Below the pieces are notes generated by a model. That model was given only the letters and a program-made list of their open reading frames with translations. It was not told the origin of the DNA and searched no databases. Below, piece after piece: positions 23,442-33,889 of a stretch of 64,000 nt of DNA. The translations under genes and the position numbers were made by a program. Source of the stretch: Ctenosaura bakeri (lineage: Eukaryota; Chordata; Lepidosauria; Squamata; Iguanidae). The stretch is from positions 186,001 through 250,000 of the forward strand of contig CAOLHI010001817.1 in assembly GCA_948474755.1 (NCBI GenBank), read 5' to 3'. Numbering within the stretch: the stretch's first letter is position 1; each line of letters begins with the position of its first letter.

Positions 23442-24049
23442 GGGGACTAGTGCAGCTAAAAAGTGGGTTGGACATATTTTGATAATTGCATAAGATTGTT
23501 AGAGAATGTTGACTTCCGCAACCAGCAAAAAAATGATAAGCCAACTAACAGGATGCCAGCCTACATCTCCCATGTTGTTCTCTGTTTGGCTTATCCTTTG
23601 CCGTGCCCTGTGATTTTTCAAATACTAGCTAGCATTAGCTATTCCAAATTAAGGTAAAGTACAAACTACAAAGCATTGTAGTTGTGTTCTAAGATGTTAA
23701 ACCTGATATCCATGTTATTTGTGCAATGAAAGTGTTGTGGTTTTAAAAAAGAAATAGAATCAATAAATAGCAAATTACTATGCTATTTGCTTCTCTGAGC
23801 AACAAAACTGAGGGCTACACTGTGGATGAGGGACCATCCACTCTGCTTCTTCTCAAATCTACTGTTCTGTTGGCAGAAATCTAGTGTTAGATTTTGTCCA
23901 ATGAATTTACAATGTACTGGAAACAGATCCGTGATAAGGGTAGAATCCATTCGAATCCATCTACTGACAAAATTGCTTCCACCAGCAGAAGAAGGGGAAA
24001 CACTATTCCAGAGGGTTGGAAGACAGGGACAATGGTGTGGAACAGGAAA
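23442..24049. other. Unannotated DNA
   Basis: Nothing recognised. The stretch 23826-24049 could hold the degenerate left arm of the M3 copy that follows. Confidence 0.45.
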
Positions 24050-24262
24050 ATGGAGTATGGGAGATAGCTCTCTAGCAGCTCTCATCTCAGTGGATTGGGG
24101 AATGCACCCCAGGCTTTAGAACAAACCTTAAAGGAGCTATCTGAGAATCTGAACCTATTTTGAGAATTGAGTTGATCACCTTGGATAGCTCCTTTGAAGT
24201 TCAGATTAATACTCCAAATAGATCCATCACCCCTCTGACAATGGAGGCCACCACCCATCGCT
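24050..24262. mobile_element. M3 palindromic MITE, copy 2
   Basis: The inner arms AAAGGAGCTATC (about 24130-24141) and GATAGCTCCTTT (about 24184-24195) pair perfectly, and ATCTGAAC pairs with GTTCAGAT further along. The right flank, AATAGATCCATCACCCCTCT then GGCCACCACCCATCGC, follows the same order as the copies at 17.7 and 52.3 kb. The left limit is uncertain. Confidence 0.55.
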
Positions 24263-24320
24263 GGAGAAAGTCTCCTTCAGGGAGGGCCTACCATATATAT
24301 TCAATGTATGAAGAGACTTA

Positions 24321-24748
24321 GGCCATTTCCACACAGGCTAATAGAAACAGTGCAGAGCGTCCTCCAGGGAGGACGTCTGCACCTGGGAGCGGACTGGATT
24401 GGATCTACTTAACGTAGATCCACACCTCAGCCTGCTCCAGAACAACCCCAAGCGGTCATCAAGCATGCTTTTGAAAGACCGCTTAAAACAGGTCTTTCAA
24501 AAGCATGGAGTGCGCCATTCCGTCCCCACTCTCCAGTGCAGATTTGCAGGCTCACACCAGTGCGAGCCTGCAGTCTGCTGGGGGTGGGCTTTAGGCTGGC
24601 AAGTGTCAGCAGTTGGTCAAGACCCTCAACCAACTGGAAGCCACCATTTTTGTCCCTGGAGCAGTGTGGAGCGATGAGCACGCACTGCTCCGGTGCAGCG
24701 CGGACCAGACCAGGGAGCCAAGAAGTTCCTCCCCATGCGGAAATGGCC
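24321..24748 (-). mobile_element. M2 MITE (PIF/Harbinger-like), copy 3
   Basis: The ends are GGCCATTTCC...GGAAATGGCC with perfect TTA duplications at 24318-24320 and 24749-24751. It is the reverse orientation of copies 1 and 2: words such as CCTCAGCCTGCTCCAGAACA are the complement of the copy-1 wording. The internal hairpin CATGCTTTTGAAAGACC (24464-24480) pairs perfectly with 24491-24507. No transposase is encoded, and ORFs on both strands are by-products. Confidence 0.88.
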
Positions 24749-24751
24749 TTA

Positions 24752-25289
24752 CTATCCTCTTTGTGTGGGTTATAGACAGAAATCCATATTCAGCATTTGG
24801 AATCAATAAGATGAAACCATAGGCTGGCATCCTGATATGAGGAGGTCTTATTATGAAACTTAAGAAGTATCTCATCATACTTATTGGTAGTCAGTTTAAT
24901 GCAAATATGATATAATAGGAAAAACTAGTAGTGGTAATAAATTTATTTTTGTAATAGATTTCAAAACCACAATTTACCTGCCTGGTTGTGCACAGTTAAA
25001 AACATGCTTTAAAAAAAGTAATACTGGGCATAAATAATGAAAACCAATTTTAAGTTAAAACTCACCTCGCATTGAGAGTATATGAAATTGTCCGGAAAAT
25101 ATACAACTTGGCAGAAAAGATGTTTGTGGAGCAGGTTACTGTTTTTCTCAACTCTCATGGGAACATTTGTATATGGTTTTTATGGTTATAAATATTAAAT
25201 ACATGAGAACAATTGTGTGCAATTTTGCTTTACTAATTTCATAAGCATCAGCTTAAACTGTCACAACAATTATTCTGTATAGGCATGAA
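24752..25289. other. Unannotated DNA
   Basis: AT-rich and without a recognisable gene or repeat. Confidence 0.55.
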
Positions 25290-25510
25290 GAGTTAGTGTG
25301 GTGTAGTGGTTTTGGCATTGGTGTACTAATCTAAAGACCAGGGTTTGAATCCCCATTTGCCCATGGAAATCCACTGGCTGACTTTGGGCAAGTAACACTC
25401 TCTCAGCCTCATAGGAAGGCAAAGGGCAAATTCCCTCACAACAAAACTTGTCAAGAAAACCCCATAAGTCAGAAACAGCAAGAAGGCACACACACACACA
25501 AAAAACAATG
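25290..25510 (+). mobile_element. Sauria-type SINE (tRNA head)
   Basis: The tRNA-like head AGTTAGTGTGGTGTAGTGG has a box B, GGTTTGAATCC, at 25342-25352. It is followed by the body CCACTGGCTGACTTTGGGCA and a 3' segment CCCATAAGTCAGAAACAGCA that leads to GGCACACACACACAC. This is the best preserved SINE in the window. The tail has slipped into a CA repeat. It is a pol III retroposon that depends on a Bov-B LINE for movement. Confidence 0.9.
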
Positions 25511-26285
25511 AAATAGCTAGACCCTTAGAAATCAGGTTGCTTACTTATCACATACTGTCCAAACTGATGAGATCCTGCATTGTGCTGGCAGAATCTCAAG
25601 CCTCATAGTTAAGTGTTTTCCCTGCTCACTTTGCACTTGACCGACTTGTTTTCTGGATGAATTACCCCCAGCAGCCATTCAGAGAACAGGGAGAAGCCAG
25701 GCAGCCAGCTGCAGGAAGATGATGTCATCCTCCTGGATCTCCAAGAGATTCAAGGAAGGTGCAGAAGGATGCCTAGGTCCAGGAGTGACCATAAGGTCAA
25801 TGTAAGGTAGAGTCAGGCTGAAGTTTTTTGAGTTAGGGAAAACTTTAGAAGCTGCAGAGTTGTTAAACTCTTAAGACTCTTGAGGAAAAGTGGGTTAAGC
25901 ATTTCCAGAATGTTTTGATCCTATTGTTGACTAATTGGTGCTTTCTAACAATGATAACAGTCTGAAATTGTTCAGCAATTTTCCAATTTTCTATTATGAC
26001 TTAATGACTACCATTTAATGATTGGCTAAAATATGTCTAGTGAACTCCTTTTGATTTACTGTGTATTTTTGCATGCTGTTGCTGGGTAGCTTTAACAAAA
26101 CTGCTAGAAATGGTAAGGTGTGTGTTTGCTTCAGTGCCAGATTATTTACTTTGAATACTGAACGTCTGGACTGGCATGCCATAAAGTAAGCTGATGTCTT
26201 GAGTTCACTAATGCCATTCTTGAAGCCAAACAGGAAGGGGGACAAGTTTCCCTAACAAATGTTCCCTGTCCTTTCCCATCCTCCT
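25511..26285. other. Unannotated DNA
   Basis: No gene or repeat family recognised. Confidence 0.55.
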
Positions 26286-26289
26286 CTGG

Positions 26290-26395
26290 CTCTTGAACAG
26301 CCACATGAGGACTTCATATGCTTTTCCTAGGTGAGGAATACTTAGAGGTGGTTTACCATTGCCTTCCTCTGAAATCTAGCCTGCAGCATTTTCAT
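26290..26395 (-). mobile_element. Sauria SINE body fragment, reversed
   Basis: Read on the minus strand it contains GATTTCAGAGGAAGGCAATG, then AAACCACCTCTAAGTATTCC and CTAGGAAAAGCATATGAAG. This is the central body shared by Sauria-type SINEs, including the 5S-headed one at 54.3 kb. Neither a 5' head nor the terminal GGCACAC tail is present, so it is a fragment and its head type is unknown. Confidence 0.6.
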
Positions 26396-28599
26396 TGTGC
26401 TAAGTAGAAATCTGGAGAAATATTCTGGTTCAGCCTTGATTTCAGAAGACACATATTCAACAGGACAGTCTTACATAATGTTTATTTAGAACCAAAGTTC
26501 TCCAAGTTAAACAAGACTCAGGTCCAGGTTAACATGTATAGGATCGCACTCTAAGTCCTTTAACTGTTCTCCATCCTCTGGTAGGGTTCATCAAGGCAAC
26601 ATCAAGACAGTATGGACAATAGTGGTTTGCTAAACAGGCAGTGTACATGTGCCATCTCCAAAGGTTTATGATTAAATCAGCAAATTAGATAGTTCATCAC
26701 ATGGCTGCCATTTGTGGGGTGTGCATCACAGTCTGCTGAACTGAGGAACTGTATGGATGAATTTTAATGCAAGAGACAGTCAGCTGCAATGCTCCCTGTA
26801 GTCACTGCAGCCACAGAGGTCAGGCCTAATGATATGCCAAGCCCTCCTTGACAGTTTGCATACAGACATGGTTTACTTGAAGCTCAAGCACTGCCATTCT
26901 CAGGTGATGAGAAGGTATTGAACTGTCAAGCTGGGACTGAACAGAGCATAGCTGATGCATTTTACATCTCTCATCTTCATGACTGATTTAGTAAACCTAA
27001 CTGGGAGCAAGTAGATTCCCTCTCCTCCTTCAATATTCCACAATTCTCCTCCCCCACAACCTGACATCATTTTTTAGGAGAAATTTTTTTTAGAAGAAAG
27101 CTATAAAAAACAGCGGGTTACAGAATGGTTTGCCTGTGACCCTATGAAACATTCTTTGTGTTTTAATTTCAGATCTATTCCCATAAAACAATGAAGCTGG
27201 TAAGGGTTTTGAAAATTTTACATAACTTTGCTATCTATATTCAGAGGCAGGGCTGTGAATATTTTAATCCTTGCCACATCTTTGTGGAAATTTGATGTAT
27301 GCCAGTTAACCTGTTTTCTCCTGTCAATCTATGAGCATTCACTGAATGTTGTGTAAACTACATGTGATGCAGAAGGTATTATGGAGCCTTCTCCTTTAAA
27401 AAGAAGTCCTTCAGCCAGCAGTGCACTAGGCATTCCTCCTCTGAACTACTTTCTCATTCACCCTATTGAACTGACTTCTGGTATTCTATCTTAATTTTAC
27501 AGCAGGAAAAGATTAAAATTAGTTAGAGAAGAACAGATCTGTTAAGATGGTTTTCTGTAGCCTTCCTTCTTTTCTTTCCTCCAAGTCAGTTCTGTGCCAC
27601 TTCAATGTGCAATGTGCCTTGCCAGGGGATAGTTTTCAAATGGACATATTCAGGGAACCCGTTCCACCACTGACTCGTACATGTCTGTGTGCATTTTAGA
27701 AATGTAGACTGGTCCGTGTTTGCTCATTTTAAAAAATATTTTCATATCTTCAAATGCATTTTTCCCCTCATAGAGCAACCTCAAGCCTTGAAACATACAA
27801 CTTTTCAACCACTAATTGCTAGACTTTCCATATTCAATCCAGGATGTGTGAAATTGGATAAATCTATTTCTTTTTTTTAAAAAAAAAGTAGATGGAGTTA
27901 ATTCCTTACCGATTGGTAAGCAAGTAGGCTTCATTAATGAATACATTATAGTACCAGTTGTGCTATTATATTTCAAACAGGTGGAGAACCAAATTTTGTG
28001 TCAAAAACTGTTTGCAAAACTGGGAAATACAGGAGAAGAAGTGAATCCATGGGGTTTCCAGGACCCCTATGGTGTGCCATGTCACTAAATCACCTTCAGG
28101 AAGAACCTCAGGAACTGGTTTTGCCAAGGTAAAATTGATTCCACTGACTCCTCCTGGAAAGAAGGAATACAAAAGGAATGATTGTTCCAGTGGAACTCTG
28201 CTAGAGCAACAAAGTCAACATGAGTTATGTCATCTTTTGTGTTTCTTCTCTTGCTCTTCTGTCCTGTTTCCTGGCTTGATTTCCAGTGCCAGATGTTACC
28301 ACCCCTTTCATACCCCATCCTGAGGGATAGCAAAACTGGCATGAAATATTATATAAAAATTAGACAATTATGGCTGTGAAACATGCAGCAAGCAGGACTC
28401 TGCTATATGCCCATGCTAGGTCAATATGGTCCCAGCACAGCCAAGTTATAAGGTCAAGAGGAGTTAAGCGAGAAAGCCTGGAGTGTATAGACTTCCAGTA
28501 ATCCTGTCAACAACCCAAAATCTGAGTACAAAAATCAATGAAATTGCCCAGATGTGGCAGGCAGGCATCTCTTCTGTGCGCATTTCCTACTGAAACTTT
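26396..28599. other. Unannotated DNA
   Basis: No supported gene. There is a T8A9 tract at 27871-27887. A short splice-site-flanked segment at 27174-27200 is discussed as a weak finding. The last few hundred bases before 28600 may be the U3 region of the family B LTR that follows. Confidence 0.45.
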
Positions 28600-29177
28600 C
28601 CCAATTCACATTACCCAACCAAGACATTAAGAGGCTGTCAGAACTCCCATCAATGTTTTGTCACCCAAAGTAAGACTGTCTGTCCATTCCGGACTCCTTT
28701 TGTTTACTCTGCTAGAGACCCATTAACACTCACTCCTTCTAGGTAGGAAAAGGGTATTTAAATCCTAGCTCTGACCCTGGCATTTTGCTAACACTTTAGG
28801 CATCATGCTGCACTCCAGAATCTCAATCTTCCATGCTGCCCTCAGATCGTTATGTGAGACACCTCTCTTCGATTCTGTCTTCCTAAGTGATAAATATCAC
28901 CCTACACACAGGAAATCTCTCTCTATCCAACCTTTCCCTCCTTTCCCTTCCATAGTCTTGTATGGTTCATGAGACTGCTTGATTTCTTGCATGTGTCTGT
29001 GAATCCCCCAATAAAACATTCTTTTGACTCTCAACTGGTGTCTCACAGTTAGTACCTGTATACACAGGTGAAAAGGCCCATAGTTACCCTACTCTTGCAG
29101 GCCTCCTTTTGGGCTATAATTACCCACCTTTTTAAGGAACCAGTGGCACTCAAGGACCCCCACTTTTTGGGACAACA
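28600..29177 (+). mobile_element. Solo LTR, family B (copy 1), 3' part
   Basis: LTR-like layout: a TATA-like GGGTATTTAAATCC near 28753-28766, a polyadenylation signal CCCAATAAAACATTC near 29007-29021, then U5-like sequence ending GGGACAACA at 29177. It aligns with the split copy at 56.5-58.2 kb over CATCAATGTTTTGTCACCC, ATCTCTCTCTATCCAACCTT and TAGTTAGTACYKGTATRCA. The 5' end was not found because the alignment fades above about 28600. No viral ORF is adjacent. Confidence 0.65.
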
Positions 29178-30540
29178 TAGATTGTGCTTTGATCCTGTCT
29201 GGTCTTTGGTTCTGCCCATCTTGTTGGGTCTGTTGATCATAATAAAGAACTGCACTGTAGTGTATTTGTTCTGATTTCTGGTTTGTTCTGTGGTCTAGTT
29301 TGCTCTCTAGATTGCTCTTCAGTCTTGACTCCTGGTTCCCAACTGCTGTTTCCTTTCAGTTTGCTGCCCATGGCACCACCTCACTCAGAAATGAAACAAA
29401 ATGTAGCAGTAAATTTTCATGCTGAACAGGGATATTCCTGTTTAGAGCACCAGGTAGCCAGCAGTACATTCATGTAAGATGGAACATGTTTAAGCAAGCC
29501 AGCTTAGTCTCTCACCCCCAAGGAATCCCACCCCACCATTGGAAGTTCTGTACCCCTGTCTACGGACCTGAGCTTTCAGAGATTCCAGGGTTCTTTTGGC
29601 TTGGTTACAGGCCTTGCTGTTTATCACTGTTCTCCTGCATACCTTAAAACACTACTTCTTTATAGGAGATCCCTTTCTCATTTTCTGAGCCATCCTTTCT
29701 TCAACTAGAGCTATTTCAGTAGGTGATCTGACAAAAATCCTCATATATGTACCCTGCTGCTGTGTTCATAGAAGGGATCTGTAGACTGGGACACTAATTC
29801 AACACTGGCATTAGAAGTTATCTCTGGAGCCCTCTTCAGAGGAAGCACTCATGCATTGATTCAAACTATGGATGTGAGAATTTGTCATTTCCATTGTGAT
29901 ATTTAGAATTCTGCTGGCATTCCTTTCTCTGCTCACTTCCATAAGTCTTTTCTTCTTCAATGGAAATCTGTGCATATTTGTTCATGTATCTTCCTCCCTG
30001 TTATGCATTTTTTTTAAAAAAATTCCTGCCTTTTTTGGAGGGGGAAGGGTTACTCGCAGATATATACTCTCAAATATGCCACATTTTAGTCATTTAGTCA
30101 TTCACAGAGCCATCTCATCTCTTCAGCCCCTGTATGTGCTTTAGTGTAGTATTAGTTTCATATCAGTAAATCTTTGGATTCACTCCCTCTCTAAGACATT
30201 ATTGAATAATGAAGGGCTGTGTGATTGAGAGGTGATTGGTGAGTTCCATGTCAGGGGTACAGTGAATCTATGTGGGTTTTTATTCCCGGTTTATTATGCT
30301 GGGTTTTATTTCTGGTTTATTCCTAAGAAAAACTATCCATGAGGCTGTTTGAAGCTAGTGTTCAGCAACCTGGATAGCTCAGACAAGGAAGCCTCCATCT
30401 GCCCCTAGACTGGCTTTTTCATCACTAGTGTCAGATGATCAAGGAAGTCTTTAGCCCCCCTGGATAAAGGGAAACATGATCTTATCTTATCTGTTGCATC
30501 TTTCTGATCCTATACACGCCTTTCCACTGACTTTGTGGGA
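29178..30540. other. Unannotated DNA
   Basis: If the family B LTR is not solo, internal leader sequence would begin at 29178. I see no primer-binding site or gag/pol words. A T8A7 tract lies at 30008-30022. Confidence 0.45.
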
Positions 30541-30930
30541 AATCATACAATCATAATGCTAGAAGAGACCACAATGATAATTGAGTCCAACTCCTTGAAG
30601 TGCAGGAACATACACTCAAAGCAACCCCAGCAAATGGCCATCCAGACCCTGTTTAGAAACTTCCAAAGAAGATGATTCTACTACACTGCAAGGCAGCCTA
30701 TTCCACTGCCCAATGGCTCTTACCATCAAGAAGTCCTTCCTGATGTGTAGGTGAAATCTCTTTTCCTTTAGTTTGAATCCGTTTCCCCACGCTCTACTCT
30801 CTGGAGCAGCAGAAAACAAGCTAGCTCCATCTTCAACATACAACCCTTCACATATTTAAACATGACTATTATGTCATCTCTTAACCTTCTTTTCATCAAG
30901 CTAAACAGGCCTAGTTCCCTCACAGGGCAT
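30541..30930 (-). mobile_element. CR1 LINE 3' end
   Basis: On the minus strand this encodes the last part of CR1 ORF2: LGLFSLMKRRLRDDIIVMFK, then FKLKEKRFHLHIRKDFL, QWNRLPCSVVESSSLEV and LDGHLLGLL, split over two frames. CR1 proteins end with LGLFSLEKRRLRGD...FKL...RFHLDIRK...WNRLP..VV.SPSLEVFK. The plus-strand left border AATCATACAATCATAATG is the complement of the short CR1 tail (ATTCTATGATT-type). It is 5'-truncated and carries a frameshift. Confidence 0.88.
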
Positions 30931-33429
30931 GGTTTCCATATTTGTACACATACATGACACAAGACTGAAATCTTTCTTAAATCTTAAATCTTTTTATCCA
31001 TTTTGTCTGTTCACTAAAGTGTGTTTTTAACTGTATAAGATTTTTGGTCATGCATATTTATTTCCTTCTAGTTCAAAAAGGGAAAGAAAAACAGAAAAAA
31101 ATAGGAAGGTGATACTTTCCTTTCAGTGACGAGGAAATGAATGATATGTACACAATTTCAATAATAGTTTTTGCAGAACTCAAATGAGATACCTTGTTTT
31201 TAGAAGTTAATGGAACTTTTTTCCCCATCCTTATTTTAGACAGGAATTTGCTGTTTAAATATCTGTTTAGACAGAGTTTTCATTGTGGCAATTTTTTGAA
31301 ACACACAGGTGTTTCACAACTTTCAATACTGTATTGAAAGCTCTTTCATTTTCTTTGTGTAAAAAAGTCACTGATCATCCCTGTATTAACATTTAATAAT
31401 ACTCTGCCTTCTTTCCCCCTGTTTTTTTTCCAAGTGGAAATCGTGACGTCTACACAGAAGTCACCCAAATGATATTCCTTCTTCCTTGTCGGTGCAGCAG
31501 GGACTGCAGTTGTGCTGGTGATGATTGACATCTTCTCTCACCTCCCCGTCCTTTGCTCATGAAAATGCTTAGCTTCTCCCGAGAAGCGCAACTGTTGGAC
31601 AAAGCACAGAATCCAAAGTGTTGCCTTGGGGAGGTCTTAAGCAGAGAGCCAGCCAATCAAGAGACAAGTTGAACAATGTCAGATCAGATATGCCAATCAC
31701 TATATGAAAGGTGATGACCCAAAGAGATGATAGTGCCAACTCAATGCTTAGCTCAATCTATATCACATATTTCTCCAAGGGGTTTCTTTCTATTTTTAAA
31801 GAGAGCTGGGGTGGTGGGCTGTGGCAGGGTAGGATGGAGAGGTTTGAAAGACTTCTTAGAAACCAATAGGTTTTTTTTTTTAAATCAAATTACCAGTCAA
31901 ATATTTTAAACTGGCTTTCAGTATCAAAATATTTTATTGCTCTGAAATGAATACTAAAATTCAGCCTTGTTGAAATGTTGTTTTGAATCCCTTTTCTTAT
32001 TTTAAAAAAACTGACAAGAACAACAAAAGAGCCCTGACAAAAGTGTGCAGTGTGCTGGTTATAAAACCTTCTGGATTTTTCTACAGCTCTGCTCACACAC
32101 ATACCTGAAATGCCTTGCATTTAAACATTCTGCTTTCCTGTGAATGAAAGGAGAAACGAAACATTCTTCTTTAATACAGTTTTTCCCCAAGCCTTCCTTT
32201 CATGTAATAACCATTTAGGGGGAAAAATTGGACTGTATAGAACAATAATCTTGTCAAGGTGTATTAGTGTGTAGCTTGCAATATTAAAAAAGAGAGAGGG
32301 AGAGATACAAATGTTATTTTTAGCTTAGTTTTTTTTCTGAGGTTTTTTTTTTTTTAAAAAAAATCTTGTCAGAACGCTGAGCTCTCGCATCTTCTATCAA
32401 TTTTTATTTTTGTCCTTTCTGTCATGTACAGAAATACCAAGATTTTCACAGATATACCCAAAGATTGCATAGTGCATGGCAGGTTACATAACCTGCTAAT
32501 TATATCCCAAAATTTAGAGCCAGGTGTTCAGAGATGTGAGCCTAAATAATTCCGCTCAATGTGACAGTTGGGAGCTGGCATGATTGTGGCGATATTTCAT
32601 TGGCACTGAGCCTCATAGCCATCGGTGGGATGAAAATAGCAGAAGGTTAGGCAAATAATGGTAGTAAATGGGGCTGGCAGAACTATTTAATTAGGCAGTT
32701 GATTCCACCATGTCACAAGGCTGGTCAGTTAATTCAGAACAGTCACATGGACACTTGAGAAGAGTCCTTAGACTGTCATTTCCTAAGGAGGAATGGGGGA
32801 AAAATGGTGGGATGTTGGTCAAGATATGCCTCTTTATCCCAGGGAGATAGGTCTCACTTCCAAACCCCATGAGAGATCTCACATCGAGCATCTGATTCAG
32901 ACACCATGTTTTTTCTCCTGTCATATTTTCCAGAATTTCCATAAGTAGTCACTGTGCATAACTAGCATCTTTTCCCTTTCTCTAGTCAAGAATGCACACG
33001 CACATAGGGCAAGCAGGGACAAGCAGATTGATCAAAAGGACTCAAACAACTTGTTTTCAGTGAATGTAATACCATTTTCAGTACCAATTTTTTTTTAAAA
33101 AAATCACCATATGCATTTTTCACACAGAATGAGTGCTGAACTGTGAAGATTCTCACCTGTCTGGGATACTCCTAATCACGGTTTACTGACGCTCAAGAAA
33201 CCTGGCTTTTAAAAGCATTTTTCAAATATTTTTGAATATTCTTTCCATTCTTAACAACGTACTGGGACTATTTTAACCTCTCTGTAAGTGAATTGGCTTT
33301 GGGTGAAGAGTGATCTGGCTAAATTTGTTGATAATGCCAGATTACATAGAGGCATTGCATCAAAAACCTATTGCAAAGTCATTCTAGGGCTGCAACTCAG
33401 AGAAGTCTCCCAGAGGACATGATTGTTTA
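30931..33429. other. Unannotated DNA
   Basis: No gene. T(n)A(n) tracts occur at 32343-32363 and 33088-33103. A pyrimidine-rich stretch flanks 31400-31440. No repeat family was recognised. Confidence 0.5.
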
Positions 33430-33479
33430 TTTCATCGGGAAGTAGATTAAAGCCATTTTGACATGAAGACATTACAGCA

Positions 33480-33765
33480 ACCTTTTGAAAATAGAATGAA
33501 GATGAGAGGGAAGGACGTGGCGGTCTTTAAGAAATGCCCATCAGAATTCTATGAAAGGGAAAAGAATATGGCTTCCTGCTGGAGAAGCTGAAGGAAAATA
33601 ACAGTTCACTTAGATGGGAGAAATTGGAGGGAATTTCTTGTACATTTAAACAGCAATTCTAAGTCAATACAGTAAAAAAGGGTAAGAACATTTACAGAAA
33701 TATAAAAAGCATGCATTGGGTGAGCTGAGAGAGAAAGAGGAACTGCAAGGAACTTTGGATTAAGA
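33480..33765 (+). pseudogene. L1 ORF1 C-terminal remnant
   Basis: One frame reads MRGKDVAVFKKCPSEFYERE, and after a frameshift the next reads YGFLLEKLKENNSSLRWEKL and VNTVKKGKNIYRNIKKHALG. The pattern RGK(D/E)V.VFK..P, then RW..PEG then (V/I)NTV.KA..F is that of the L1 ORF1p C-terminal domain, which binds RNA together with the RRM. Only this last domain is seen, and it is interrupted. Confidence 0.65.
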
Positions 33766-33889
33766 CTCAGATCAAAAAGGAGGAGGAGAACAGTGAAGAA
33801 GAGGACAGAGGAGCTATGGGTGTGGACTTTGCCAAACTTTTGGGCTGATGATGAATTTAAAATGAATTTCTTGAAGTATAAAGGAGATT

